Origin: Dehalococcoidia bacterium
GTDB lineage: Bacteria > Chloroflexota > Dehalococcoidia > Tepidiformales > Tepidiformaceae
Direction: 5' to 3'
Length of the DNA stretch: 36,088 bases
Assembly (NCBI GenBank): GCA_020853755.1
Contig: JADYYG010000015.1
Location: forward strand, 1 to 36,088
How positions within the stretch are numbered: position 1 is the first letter of the stretch; each line of letters begins with the position of its first letter. Of the stretch, positions 1 through 7,947 are shown piece by piece. Position numbers and translations under genes: made by a program. Below the pieces are notes generated by a model, which worked only from the letters and a program-made list of their open reading frames with translations, did not search any database and was not told where the DNA came from.

Positions 1-306
1 GGCTGCCAATCGCAAGCGGCCGTTGTCGGCCGAATGTGCGCGGACCGTGGAGTCGCGGGCCTCCGCGCCCGCTTACCCACCACCCTGCTTTGTTGGCCGA
101 ATGTGCGCGTCAGTAGGCGGGGACAGAGCCCCGCGACTCCAAATGGCTGCCGATCGCAGGCGGCCGGTGTTGGCCGAACGTGCGCGGACCGTGGAGTCGC
201 GGGCCTCCGCGCCCGCTTACCCACCACCCTGCTTTGTTGGCCGAATGTGCGCGTCAGTAAGCGGGGACAGAGCCCCGCGACTCCAGATGGCTGCCAATCG
301 CAAGCG
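1..306. repeat. 144-bp tandem repeat (two copies plus start of a third)
   Basis: The block beginning ggctgcc at 1 recurs at 145 and again at 289, an exact 144-bp period with only scattered substitutions. Each unit holds two GC-rich potential hairpins: a GCGGGCCTCCGCGCCCGC-type arm followed by TTACCC, and GCGGGGACAGAGCCCCGC (117-134 and 261-278). Open frames across it are low-complexity and frame-ambiguous, so I read it as non-coding. The same pieces recur in opposite orientation at 14340-14775. Confidence 0.85.
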
Positions 307-381
307 GCGCGCCGGTACGCGGGAATGGCCCCCGCGACTCCAACTGACCGCTGACGGCGAACCCGTTACGCTTGGCACTCC

Positions 382-1776
382 ATGCCCGCCCGCATCCTCA
401 TCCTCTGCCGCGGCCACCTGGGAAGCCACATGTCTGCGCCGGGTATCCGCGCCACTGCGCAGGCCCGCGTCATCGCCGAAGCCATGCCCGGGGCCACGGT
501 GACCCTCGCCGGCACGAACCTCGACTTCGAACAGCCGGCCGACGGCGCCTACACGGTCACCCGCTGGAGCGCGCGCAACATCCTCCAGCTGGTCTGGCGG
601 CACGACATCATCATCAGTTCGATGCTGCCTCCGCACGTGGCGCTGTTCTTCCCCGGCAAGCGGTTCGTCGTCGACCTCTTTTCGCAGTATGCGATGGAGT
701 GGATGGAGGTCGGCATCCAGCACTACGAAGGCGCCCAGCGCCGCGCCTGGGTCGAACGCACGCGAGCGGTGCTTGGCATGCAGCTGACCATGGCCGACTT
801 CATCCTCACCTGTAACGAACGCCAGCGGGACAGCTACGTCGGGATGATGACCTCGCTCGGGCTGCTTTCGCCGCGGGTCTACGACAGCGACCCGACGCTC
901 CGCCGGTACATCGATTCGGCGCCGCACGGGATCCGCGCCGAACTCCCGCAGCCCGGGCCGCGCGTCCTTCGCGGGGTCCGCCCGGGGTTCGCCGAAACCG
1001 ACCGCATCATCGTCTGGAACGGCGGCATCATCCAGTGGTACGACCCGGCGACGCTGCTCGAAGCGCTCCGCATCCTCGGCCGCGACGACATCAAGCTGCT
1101 CTTCCTCGGCGCCTCCTACCCGGGCATCCTCGAACTCGGCAAAGGCGTGCGCTTCCAGGATGCGAAGGCGATCGCCGCCCGCAATGGCCAACTCGACCGC
1201 ACGGTCTTCTTCGAAGAGGGCTGGGTGAGCCACGAGGACGCCAAGCGGTTCGTCCAGGAGGCCGATCTCTCGGTCTGCTGCTACTTCGACAACCTGGAGA
1301 CGCGCTACAGCCACCGCACGCGCTTCGTCGACCTGATCTGGGCCGAACTGCCGTTCATCTGCACCCACGGCGATGTCCTCGCCGAGGAAGTGGCGGAGAA
1401 CGGCTGGGGCCTCGTCGTCCCCGAGGAAGACCCGGCCGCGCTGGCGGAGGCGATCGCCAGGCTCATCGACGATGACGCATTCCGGGCGCAGTGCCGCGCC
1501 AACCTTGCCGCCGCCCGCAGTTCGCTCCAGTGGAGCGAGACGCTCAGGCCGCTCACGCGCTACTGCGCCGAAGCGAGCCCCAGCGTTTCGACCAAGTGGG
1601 AGCGCATTCCCGGTCTTGCCTACCGGATTGGCGCGTACGTGGTGCGCAGGTTCGTGTTCAACATCTATGACCGCCAGCTGAAGCGGCGCCACGAACGCGA
1701 AGCCGCACGCCAGCGGATGGCCGGATACCCCGGCGCACAGGATGCCCGGCGTCCGGAAGGGAGTGCTGAGGGATGA
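382..1776 (+). CDS. Glycosyltransferase, GT-B fold (GT4-like)
   Basis: 464 aa. Probable cytoplasmic glycosyltransferase adding sugar from an activated donor to a surface glycan or lipid; donor and acceptor cannot be told. The N-terminus (ILILCRGHLGSHMSAPGIR) is a Rossmann-type beta-strand and loop. The middle has a W-N-G-G-I segment (about residue 213) and the C-terminal half carries GLVVPEEDPAALAEAI, typical of the nucleotide-sugar-binding half of GT-B enzymes. The ATG is the first sensible start after the repeat block. The stop overlaps the next gene by four bases (ATGA), so the two are translationally coupled. The neighbour is a clear paralogue, sharing WNGGI, the E(T/S)R(Y/F)..RTR(F/Y)VDL segment and the HGDVLAE/RGDVLAD segment. 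The fold is well supported; the specific reaction is not. Confidence 0.8.
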   Translation: MPARILILCRGHLGSHMSAPGIRATAQARVIAEAMPGATVTLAGTNLDFEQPADGAYTVTRWSARNILQLVWRHDIIISSMLPPHVALFFPGKRFVVDLFSQYAMEWMEVGIQHYEGAQRRAWVERTRAVLGMQLTMADFILTCNERQRDSYVGMMTSLGLLSPRVYDSDPTLRRYIDSAPHGIRAELPQPGPRVLRGVRPGFAETDRIIVWNGGIIQWYDPATLLEALRILGRDDIKLLFLGASYPGILELGKGVRFQDAKAIAARNGQLDRTVFFEEGWVSHEDAKRFVQEADLSVCCYFDNLETRYSHRTRFVDLIWAELPFICTHGDVLAEEVAENGWGLVVPEEDPAALAEAIARLIDDDAFRAQCRANLAAARSSLQWSETLRPLTRYCAEASPSVSTKWERIPGLAYRIGAYVVRRFVFNIYDRQLKRRHEREAARQRMAGYPGAQDARRPEGSAEG

Positions 1777-3083
1777 CCCGGATCCTCGTCCTTTCGCGCT
1801 CCGTCATCAGCCCGCGGATGGCTTCGCCGGGGGTGCGCGCCTACCAGATCGCCGGCGCGCTCGCCCGGGCGCTGCCGGAGGCGGAGGTCACGCTCGGCAT
1901 CCCCGCGGGCCAGGACCCGGTCGGGCCGCCGGAGCCTTCGGTGCGGCTCGCGCCCTACGCCAGCAACGCCGAGGCCACCTTCCTCGCCAGCCTTCACGAC
2001 GTCACCATCAGCCGGAACTTCCCGCCCCAGTTCGCCCGCCTGCTGGGCAAGACGCGCTTCGCCCTCGACGGGTTCACGCCGCTCTACGTGGAATGGATGG
2101 AGCTTTCGAAGCGGGACATCGAGCCCCACTGGCGGCGGACCTGGATGGCCAGCAACCGCTGGTACCTGAACTTCCAGCTCACCCTCGCCGACTTCGTGTT
2201 CTGCGCCGATGAGCGCCAGCGCGACCTCTGGATCGGGATGATGATGGCCCTCGCCCTCGTCCCTTCGGACGTGTACGAACGCGACCCCTCGCTGCGGAAG
2301 ATCATCGACCTCGTACCGTACGGCGTGAGCCCGCGGCCGCTGAACCCGCAGGCGCGCGTCCTCCGCGGGGTCGTCGAAGGTATCGCCGAGACGGATCGCA
2401 TCCTCCTCTGGAACGGCGGCATCACCGAGTGGAACGACGTCGACACGCTCTTCCACGCGATGGCCCGGCTCGCCGCCCGCCGCCCGGAAGTCAAACTCGT
2501 GTTCATGGGCGTCGACCACCCGGACTTCGCCTTCGGGCCGAACGCGGGCGTCACCCGGCGCGCCTTCGAACTGGCTGAAGAGCTGGGCCTGAAGGACCGC
2601 ACGGTCTTCTTCCGCAGCGGCTGGGTGCCGTACGACCGCATCGATGACTACCTTGCGGAAGCGGACGCGAGCGTCTGCCTCGGCTACGAGAACCTCGAGA
2701 GCCGCTTCGCCTTCCGTACCCGCTACGTCGACCTCTTCCGGGCTCGCGTGCCGTTGCTCTGTACGCGGGGCGACGTCCTCGCCGACCGGACGGCCAGCGA
2801 GCCGCTGGGCATCACCGTCCCCGAGCGCGACGTCGACGCGGTCGAACGCGGCATCGAACGTCTGCTGGATGACAGCGATTTCGCCGCGCGCTGCAAAGCG
2901 AACATGGCCGGCGTCGCCGAAGAGCTTTCGTGGGACACGGTGGTCCAGCCGCTGGTGGAGTTCTGCCGCCGCGAGGGGACGTTCGCCATGGAACCGGGTC
3001 GCCGCCGGAAGCAAGCGCTCGGCCGCGCGGCGATGTATTTCGCGCTCAAGAAGCTGTGCCGGAGCCGGCGGCTCCACGACTGA
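1773..3083 (+). CDS. Glycosyltransferase, GT-B fold, paralogue of the upstream gene
   Basis: 436 aa. Same architecture as the preceding gene: N-terminal ILVLSRSVISPRMASPGVR, then RILLWNGGITEWNDVDTL in the middle, then GITVPERDVDAVERGIERLL near the C-terminus. It starts at the ATG inside the ATGA overlap with the upstream stop, indicating a two-gene operon that arose by tandem duplication. The C-terminus is basic (RRRKQALGR...KLCRSRRLHD), suggesting peripheral membrane contact; this is inference. The pair may act successively on one glycan. A phosphodiesterase gene follows after only 7 bases, probably in the same transcript. Confidence 0.8.
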   Translation: MTRILVLSRSVISPRMASPGVRAYQIAGALARALPEAEVTLGIPAGQDPVGPPEPSVRLAPYASNAEATFLASLHDVTISRNFPPQFARLLGKTRFALDGFTPLYVEWMELSKRDIEPHWRRTWMASNRWYLNFQLTLADFVFCADERQRDLWIGMMMALALVPSDVYERDPSLRKIIDLVPYGVSPRPLNPQARVLRGVVEGIAETDRILLWNGGITEWNDVDTLFHAMARLAARRPEVKLVFMGVDHPDFAFGPNAGVTRRAFELAEELGLKDRTVFFRSGWVPYDRIDDYLAEADASVCLGYENLESRFAFRTRYVDLFRARVPLLCTRGDVLADRTASEPLGITVPERDVDAVERGIERLLDDSDFAARCKANMAGVAEELSWDTVVQPLVEFCRREGTFAMEPGRRRKQALGRAAMYFALKKLCRSRRLHD

Positions 3084-3090
3084 GCGCCGC

Positions 3091-3798
3091 ATGCCCGAAC
3101 TGACCGTCGTCTCGCTGAACCTGCGCGGGATCCACGACTGCTGGCGGCGCCGCGCCCCGCTGGTCGCTGCCGGACTGGCCGCGCTGAACCCGGACGTCAT
3201 CTGCCTGCAGGAAGCCGCGACCTGGCGGCTGCAGGCGCGCGAACTCGCGTGGCGGCTCGCGCGCCGGACCGGGCGTCGGTATCACGTCGCCCAGGCGCGG
3301 AAGGGCGGCTACCATAGTGTCTTCGAGGGACTCGCCATCATCTCCGTCTTCCCGTTCGAAGCGCGGGGCCGTCTGGTCATCGGCGAACAGGGGCGCGTTG
3401 CCCAGCGCACGGTGGTCCGCGTCGACGGCGTCCCGCTGACGGTCGCGAACACCCACCTCGAGCACCGCGGCGACCGTGCCGAAGAGCGGCTCGCACAGGC
3501 CCGGCGCGTCACGTCATGGCTCGGGGATTCCGATCCGGTCGTGCTTTGCGGCGACCTCAACGACCGTCCCGAGAGCGCGACGCTGGCGGCCTTTCGTGAG
3601 CGGTTCCGTTCTGCCCACGAAGACGCCGGGGTTGCCGTGTCCGGCACCGCGCCCGCCTGGGAGTCCGGCCGGGTGATCGACTACATCCTCGTGGGCGGCG
3701 GTCTGCAGGCGGTCGATGCAGGCACGTGCCTCGACGCGCCCGTCGGCGGCGCCTGGCCATCGGACCACATCGGGCTCTGGGCGAGGGTCTCGGTCTAG
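3091..3798 (+). CDS. Endonuclease/exonuclease/phosphatase (EEP) family protein
   Basis: 235 aa, near the minimum for an EEP domain. EEP enzymes are Mg2+-dependent phosphodiesterases acting on nucleic acids, inositol phosphates or sphingolipids. Visible motifs in order: N-L-R-G near residue 10, DVICLQEA with the metal-binding Glu, VANTHLEHRGDR, LCGDLNDRPES (GDxN), IDYILV, and C-terminal SDHIGLWARV with the catalytic Asp-His. There is no signal peptide, so it is probably cytoplasmic. I chose ATG 3091, seven bases after the glycosyltransferase stop; the upstream in-frame extension overlaps that gene and is low-complexity. The context suggests glycan or lipid phosphate metabolism rather than DNA repair, but the substrate is unknown. 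The stop overlaps the stop of the opposing gene in a shared CTAG. Confidence 0.85.
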   Translation: MPELTVVSLNLRGIHDCWRRRAPLVAAGLAALNPDVICLQEAATWRLQARELAWRLARRTGRRYHVAQARKGGYHSVFEGLAIISVFPFEARGRLVIGEQGRVAQRTVVRVDGVPLTVANTHLEHRGDRAEERLAQARRVTSWLGDSDPVVLCGDLNDRPESATLAAFRERFRSAHEDAGVAVSGTAPAWESGRVIDYILVGGGLQAVDAGTCLDAPVGGAWPSDHIGLWARVSV

Positions 3799-4511
3799 CC
3801 TGCTGCTTCCGCCGCGGCCGCCTGTTCCCGCGCGGCGACGTGCGCCTGCCAGTAGTGGTTCGTTTTCGCCACCACGGTGATAACGCTCTTCACCTCGTTC
3901 TTGAGGGTGAACGACTCGTGCGCGGGGACGAGCAGCATTTCGCCGTCGAACCGGGCCTCGACGTTCTCGAGGATGATCGAGGCTGCGAGCCAGGCGGCCA
4001 TCCGGCCGGAGTGGCAGGTGACCGCCAGCCAGCCGGGCGCATACGGTTCGGCGAACAGCCCCGTGGTCTCGAAGATGCCGCGCCGAATCTCCCGGATGGC
4101 GTCGAGGCCAGGTGTGGGTTCGCCTTCGAGGCGGGCGTTGAGCGCGGATTCTTCGCCGCGGTGCGGGGGGCCGCCGTAGAGCGCGAGTTCGCAGAACCCG
4201 GTCCACATCGCGCCCCAGTCCGGCCGCCCGTCTTCGGTATAGACAAAGTCGGCAGAACTCATGCTCGCCGCCGTCATGGTTGGCGGCGCGACGAAGTCGA
4301 AGTTCCACCGGCCGGCGCCGGCCGATAGCTCCCCGAGGGTTTCATGCAGAGGTGTTTCGAGTCCACGCCCGAAAGCGACGGGTTGGCCGAGGAAGCCCGC
4401 GAACGAGCGGCAGAGTTCGAGCACATCGATGAGCTGCTCTTCCGGGAAGCCTTCGTGGGCAAGGACGGCGAGGGATGGGCGGGAGACCGGGACAGCGGAG
4501 GGTTCGTTCAT
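3795..4511 (-). CDS. Conserved-looking protein of unknown function
   Basis: 238 aa from ATG 4511, which has AGGA a few bases upstream; an in-frame TTG at 4538 would add nine residues and is less likely. I do not recognise the family. The protein is soluble and acidic, with no signal or membrane segment. The C-terminal half (TCHSGRMAAWLAASIILENVEARFDGEMLL, in part, then LVPAHESFTLKNEVKSV) looks like a compact alpha/beta domain, and the tail is Ala/Glu-rich. Codon use is like the neighbours and the reading frame is long and uninterrupted opposite a gene end, so it is probably real. It is divergent from the FmdB-like gene, with a 12-bp palindrome between them. Confidence 0.7.
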   Translation of the reverse strand: MNEPSAVPVSRPSLAVLAHEGFPEEQLIDVLELCRSFAGFLGQPVAFGRGLETPLHETLGELSAGAGRWNFDFVAPPTMTAASMSSADFVYTEDGRPDWGAMWTGFCELALYGGPPHRGEESALNARLEGEPTPGLDAIREIRRGIFETTGLFAEPYAPGWLAVTCHSGRMAAWLAASIILENVEARFDGEMLLVPAHESFTLKNEVKSVITVVAKTNHYWQAHVAAREQAAAAEAAG

Positions 4512-4526
4512 GTATCCTGCATCCAA

Positions 4527-4538
4527 TTGCAATTGCAA
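4527..4538. promoter_or_regulatory. Perfect 12-bp palindrome TTGCAATTGCAA in a divergent promoter region
   Basis: TTGCAATTGCAA is its own reverse complement and sits in the 50-bp gap between two divergent starts (4511 on minus, 4562 on plus). It is a local AT-rich island in GC-rich DNA. A repressor binding here could control both genes; this is inference from position and symmetry. Confidence 0.35.
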
Positions 4539-4561
4539 GTCTTTGCAGGAGCGTACCGTCT

Positions 4562-4813
4562 GTGCCCCTTTATGAATACTCCTGCGAGCCGTGCAACCTG
4601 ACGTTCGAGGTCTCGCGCAGCTTCAAGGACTCCGATCTCCCGGCGCTCTGCCCGATGTGCGATATGGCGGCGCGCAAGCTGATCTCCGTGCCGCTGACCA
4701 CGTTCACACGCGGCGCAGCATCAGCCCAGCCAGCCCCGGGGCCGGCTTCCGCCAGCCGCTGGAGCCACCACGGCCACAGCCACGGCCCCGGCGCGGCGAA
4801 CCACTCGCACTGA
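4562..4813 (+). CDS. FmdB-type zinc ribbon protein
   Basis: 83 aa, starting at GTG 4562 with an AGGAG about ten bases upstream. The N-terminus (VPLYEYSCEPCNLTFEV, then CPMC at about 36-39) is the classic FmdB/putative regulatory zinc-ribbon pattern Y-x-Y-x-C-x2-C...C-x2-C, which binds one Zn. The family is small and widespread; function is uncertain, originally linked to regulation of formamidase/amidase genes. The C-terminal tail is His-rich (HHGHSHGPGAANHSH), which could bind metal too. The frame starts just before the Cys pairs and the length is typical. Confidence 0.88.
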   Translation: MPLYEYSCEPCNLTFEVSRSFKDSDLPALCPMCDMAARKLISVPLTTFTRGAASAQPAPGPASASRWSHHGHSHGPGAANHSH

Positions 4814-4828
4814 CTGGCCGGGTCCCGC

Positions 4829-5077
4829 TCAGGAGGCCTTCTTCTCCAGGGTCACCGGAACGGCCAGCTCCTGCAGACGGCGGTCGATGCGGGTGTCGTC
4901 GGCCGCCCGGGCGTGGCGGACTTCCACGGCGGCCGTGAGCGGGTTGAGCGTCCGGCGCCGGAAGAGCGGCAGCAGCGGCAGTGCAGGCAGCCCGCCGAGG
5001 GCGGCGGCGACGTCGGCCCGGCGGCTGATGGCTTCCTGTTCGTAGCGGGCGATGATGGCGGCGGCTTCGTAGTTCAT
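4829..5077 (-). CDS. Small hypothetical protein
   Basis: 82 aa. No family recognised. It begins MNYEAAAIIARYEQEA, an amphipathic helix-like start, followed by ALPLLPLF and a basic FRRRTLNPL segment; the rest is charged. A purine-rich GGGAGAA lies about a dozen bases upstream of the ATG. It is convergent with the FmdB-like gene, 15 bases apart. It is the only plausible reading in this interval, and its codon use resembles the surrounding genes. Confidence 0.5.
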   Translation of the reverse strand: MNYEAAAIIARYEQEAISRRADVAAALGGLPALPLLPLFRRRTLNPLTAAVEVRHARAADDTRIDRRLQELAVPVTLEKKAS

Positions 5078-5161
5078 GGTCAGGCGGTTCTCCCTGTGTG
5101 TTCTGCAGGTAAGACTGCCGGGCCGTCGAAACCTTACACGGGTGCTTCTGGGGCGTTCGTT

Positions 5162-5190
5162 TTGTGGCTCACCCGTGCGCCTGTTACCAT
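5162..5190 (+). promoter_or_regulatory. Candidate promoter of tRNA-Pro
   Basis: TTGTGG (5162-5167) and TACCAT (5185-5190) are separated by 17 bases and end 12 bases before the mature tRNA 5' end, the expected geometry for a sigma-70-type tRNA promoter. Confidence 0.5.
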
Positions 5191-5202
5191 GCCCCTTCGG
5201 CG

Positions 5203-5279
5203 CGGGGTGTAGCTCAGCCTGGCAGAGCGCTACGTTCGGGACGTAGAGGCCACAGGTTCAAATCCTGTCACCCCGACCA
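5203..5279 (+). tRNA. tRNA-Pro (anticodon CGG), CCA encoded
   Basis: Full cloverleaf by eye. Acceptor CGGGGTG (5203-5209) pairs with CACCCCG (5269-5275), followed by discriminator A and an encoded CCA (5277-5279). The anticodon stem CTACG/CGTAG (5230-5234/5242-5246) flanks the loop TTCGGGA, giving anticodon CGG at 5237-5239. The T-arm contains GGTTCAAATCC. The unusual C1-G72 start is characteristic of proline tRNA. It reads CCG codons, which should be common in this GC-rich genome. Confidence 0.97.
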
Positions 5280-5378
5280 ACTTCTTTACCGTCTCCAATC
5301 CCGTTCTCATCCGCGGTCGTAACCATGGTGGCCTCGGCGCTGGCGCACGAACCGGCGCCCCAGGGAGAGACGACACCA

Positions 5379-6317
5379 ATGGCGAAGCACGCCCACGCCC
5401 ACGACCATCACGACGACGACCCGGCGAGCAGCATCCTCGACCGCGGCCTCGCGTTCGACCTCGAAACCCTCATGCAGCGCCGCCGGGCGCTGAAGCTGTT
5501 TACCGGCGCGGCCGTGGGCGGCGCCGCGTTCGCGCTGGTCGGCTGCGGCGATGACAGCCCGAAGGCGGCAACCCCTGCTGCGACCGCGACTTCGGCAGGC
5601 GCCGTGGCGACGGCCGCTTCCGGCGGGTCTTCGGCGACGGCCGTCGCCGTCGTCAGCCCGATCCCGACCCAGGCGACGCCCGCATCGAGTTGCAGTGGCG
5701 CGCTCCCGAGCGAGACCGGCGGTCCGTACCCGGGGGATGGTTCGAACGGCCCGAATGTCCTGACCGCGGTCGGCATCGTCCGGAAGGACATCCGCTCCAG
5801 CTTCGGCATTGCGGAAACCGTGGCCGAGGGCGTCCCACTCACCATCCGCCTCACGGTTGTCGACACGAAGAACGGCTGTAAGCCGATGCCCGGCGCCGCC
5901 CTCTACCTCTGGCACTGCGACAGGGCCGGGAACTATTCGCTCTACTCCGCCGGGGTGACCGATGAGAACTACCTCCGCGGGGTGCAGGTGGCCGACGCGA
6001 ACGGCCTCGTCGTCTTCGACACTATCTTCCCCGGCTGCTACTCCGGCCGCTGGCCACACGCCCACTTCGAGGTCTTCCCCTCGCTCCAGGCGGCGAGCAC
6101 GTCACGCAACGCCACGATCACGTCGCAGCTCGCTCTTCCGGAGGACGTCTGCCAGACCGTCTATGCCGGCGCCGGGTACGAAACGAGCGCCCGCAACCTC
6201 TCGCGCATCACCCTGAAGACCGACAACGTGTTCAGCGACGGCTGGGCGCTGCAGATGGCCACGGTCACGGGCGACGCGACGTCGGGCTACACCGCGGACC
6301 TCGCCGTCGGAGTCTGA
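5379..6317 (+). CDS. Tat-exported lipoprotein with intradiol ring-cleavage dioxygenase domain
   Basis: 312 aa from ATG 5379 (GGGAGA upstream); an in-frame GTG/ATG 54 bases earlier would only lengthen the cytoplasmic tail. A His/Asp-rich N-terminus (HAHAHDHHDDD) is followed by a twin-arginine-like QRRRALKLFTG, a hydrophobic stretch and lipobox ALVGC (Cys56), so a folded, probably metal-loaded lipoprotein is exported. A Thr/Ala linker leads to the dioxygenase domain, with SETGGPYP (111-118), LYLWHCDRAGNYS, GCYSGR and WPHAHFEVF. Likely Fe(III) ligands are Tyr186, Tyr221, His227 and His229, as in catechol/protocatechuate dioxygenases. Secreted members of this family are poorly characterised and the true substrate is unknown. 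No aromatic-degradation genes lie nearby. Confidence 0.85.
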   Translation: MAKHAHAHDHHDDDPASSILDRGLAFDLETLMQRRRALKLFTGAAVGGAAFALVGCGDDSPKAATPAATATSAGAVATAASGGSSATAVAVVSPIPTQATPASSCSGALPSETGGPYPGDGSNGPNVLTAVGIVRKDIRSSFGIAETVAEGVPLTIRLTVVDTKNGCKPMPGAALYLWHCDRAGNYSLYSAGVTDENYLRGVQVADANGLVVFDTIFPGCYSGRWPHAHFEVFPSLQAASTSRNATITSQLALPEDVCQTVYAGAGYETSARNLSRITLKTDNVFSDGWALQMATVTGDATSGYTADLAVGV

Positions 6318-6340
6318 CGAGGCCCACGGGCAGCGTGGCG

Positions 6341-6691
6341 CTATTGCCCGCCCGAAAGTCCCTCGCGGATCTTTTCGAACGGCGACCGGGCGGTGGAGCG
6401 GGCGCGGCCCGGCGCTCCCGGCGGGATACGGCCGGCGGTCTCCTTCGTCACGATGTCGCGCAGGCGCGCCACCTGCGCCTGGGCGATAGCGAAGCTGGCC
6501 TCCACTTCGGCCAGTGTTGAGCCCGTGACCATCGCCGGTTCGATGGCCGGTTCGCTGGCGAGCAGGGCCTGGCGAAGCCGTTCAACGGCAGCCCGCTCGG
6601 CCTCCCGGCTGGCGGCGAGCGTGGCTTCGAGGGTCTCTTCGGCCGGCGGTGCGCCGGTCTCGTCCGGGCTGGTCAGTTCGAGGTCGTCCAT
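6341..6691 (-). CDS. Hypothetical acidic, helical protein
   Basis: 116 aa from ATG 6691, chosen because a perfect AGGAGG sits 7-8 bases upstream; the longer in-frame extension is low-complexity. Sequence begins MDDLELTSPDETG, followed by a long Ala/Glu/Arg helix (about residues 20-75) suited to a coiled coil, and a basic tail ending PFEKIREGLSGGQ. I do not recognise the family. It is convergent with the dioxygenase-like gene. Confidence 0.65.
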   Translation of the reverse strand: MDDLELTSPDETGAPPAEETLEATLAASREAERAAVERLRQALLASEPAIEPAMVTGSTLAEVEASFAIAQAQVARLRDIVTKETAGRIPPGAPGRARSTARSPFEKIREGLSGGQ

Positions 6692-6809
6692 TGGTTTCCT
6701 CCTGGGGTTCGAAGATGTGCTCGAACGTGCCCCGGGGGCTGCCGTAAAGCCAAGGTGCAGGTGACGCATGGCCCGTGGGGCGGCGCGAATGCTACCCTCG
6801 GGTGTGCCC

Positions 6810-7322
6810 ATGAACCGTCGACTGTTCGCCCTCGCGGGGCTCCCGCTTCTCCTGCTTGCTGCTGCCGCCTGTGGCGATGGCCCCGATGCGCCGCGCGAAA
6901 CGCCAACCCCGCGCGCCACGCCGACCAGCGCGGCGACCGGCGGCTTCGGACCCGCGCCGGTCCTTGGCGGCAACATCCTCAAGGTCAGCCCCGGCTACGC
7001 GGAGCGCGTCACGCGTGCCTCGACCATCACGTCGAACCCGCTTGTGCCGAAGGGCGTCTGCGTCGATGTCGACTTTGCCGGCCTGCCGACCACCGGCCAG
7101 GCGTTCCGCTTCATCGTCGATGAGAAGGACGTGACCGCGGGCGGCGACACCGTCTGGAAGGTGGATTCGACCACCTCCCCGAAGAACGGCACCCTCTGCT
7201 ATGCACCGAAGGAGGGCCTCACCGTCGGCGTCCACTCCGCGGCGGTTGGGGTGCAGGATTCGAACAACGTGCAGGCGCCGTTCAAGCAGGTCGTGGCCTG
7301 GAAGTTCGAAGTTACCGAGTAA
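6810..7322 (+). CDS. Small secreted lipoprotein, unknown function
   Basis: 170 aa from ATG 6810. Signal peptide MNRRLFALAGLPLLLLAAAAC ends in a lipobox at AAAC, then a Pro/Thr linker (TPTPRATPTS). The mature domain reads like a beta-sandwich (VDVDFAGLPTTGQAF, TLCYAPKEGLTVGVHSAAV) with two Cys that could form a disulphide. It resembles Ig-like/Big-type folds only in general texture. The weak GGGTG upstream is the only ribosome-binding candidate. Its end overlaps the opposing gene by 11 bases. Probably anchored to the outer face of the membrane. Confidence 0.75.
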   Translation: MNRRLFALAGLPLLLLAAAACGDGPDAPRETPTPRATPTSAATGGFGPAPVLGGNILKVSPGYAERVTRASTITSNPLVPKGVCVDVDFAGLPTTGQAFRFIVDEKDVTAGGDTVWKVDSTTSPKNGTLCYAPKEGLTVGVHSAAVGVQDSNNVQAPFKQVVAWKFEVTE

Positions 7323-7722
7323 CCTGCGCCAGCCGGAACGGGATGGAGCGGCGGATGGCGGCTGCTTCGGCGCCCGCGGTGAGTGACACCCGGTAGCCGC
7401 CGAAGCGGGGCAGCTTGAGCGCGAGCGCGAACGTCATCTGCGAGAGCTGGCTCGCGCCCGGCAACAGGTTCGGCGGGCGGCCAACGTTCATCTGGCCTTC
7501 GAGCCGGAAGATCTCCTGGGCGTCCTCATCATCGACACGGACGAGCAGCGGGACGGGCGCATTCGTCTCGTCCCATTCGACGCGCACCCCTGCGGCAAGC
7601 ATGAGGCGGACGTTCGCCGGGGCTTCGGGCACGCTCATCGTGTCCCAGCCGCCGCCCATCAGGTAGAGCTTGCTGCCGGTGACCTCGGCATGCTCGGCGA
7701 GCAGCAGGTAGTCGATCTCCAT
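7312..7722 (-). CDS. DUF6941-like small protein
   Basis: 136 aa. Begins [20 protein letters not shown] and continues [19 protein letters not shown], the pattern I associate with the DUF6941 family (D-Y-L-L-x-A-x...G-K-x-Y/N-L-x-G-G-G-W/F). It is all-beta in appearance with no signal or catalytic motif, and the family has no established role. The family assignment is from memory of the motif and moderate in certainty; the frame is clearly coding. Confidence 0.75.
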   Translation of the reverse strand: MEIDYLLLAEHAEVTGSKLYLMGGGWDTMSVPEAPANVRLMLAAGVRVEWDETNAPVPLLVRVDDEDAQEIFRLEGQMNVGRPPNLLPGASQLSQMTFALALKLPRFGGYRVSLTAGAEAAAIRRSIPFRLAQVTR

Positions 7723-7947
7723 GCCCGCATCCTACGGCGTACCGGCGATGTGAACAGAAGTGAGAGCGGGACTTACCGGCCGGTAAGCGGGTGGGCTCAG
7801 CACAGGTATAGGGGTTGCGGAGCGGCGCCCTTAAGGAGAACCACTGAGGTCGAACGCCGCCTGTGCACCCGACCATGGAAGTATCGCCCGCGCCGCCCTG
7901 CCGAGAGCTGTGGGGCGGCGCGAGGCCACAGGGAGGCGCTTGTTTTC
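7723..7947. promoter_or_regulatory. Divergent intergenic region with 16-bp palindrome CTTACCGGCCGGTAAG
   Basis: The 225-bp gap between the divergent DUF6941-like gene and the chemoreceptor holds a perfect palindrome at 7772-7787. A TTAAGGAG near 7831 resembles a ribosome site but no start follows at proper spacing. The palindrome could be an operator; its GTAAGCGGG arm also resembles the repeat family seen elsewhere, so it may instead be a repeat fragment. I searched for a c-di-GMP riboswitch core and did not see it. Confidence 0.35.

Noticed and set aside
23..502. Open frames across the left repeat
   Set aside because: They are encoded by the 144-bp repeat itself (144 is a multiple of three, so frames stay open) and have no recognisable protein character.
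217..1692. Minus-strand 491-codon open frame opposite the first glycosyltransferase
   Set aside because: Shadow rich in Arg/Glu/Val without motifs; the plus strand has a paralogue directly downstream.
7723..7947. c-di-GMP riboswitch ahead of the first chemoreceptor
   Set aside because: No CACGCACAGGGCAAACC-like core or paired tetraloop region is present.
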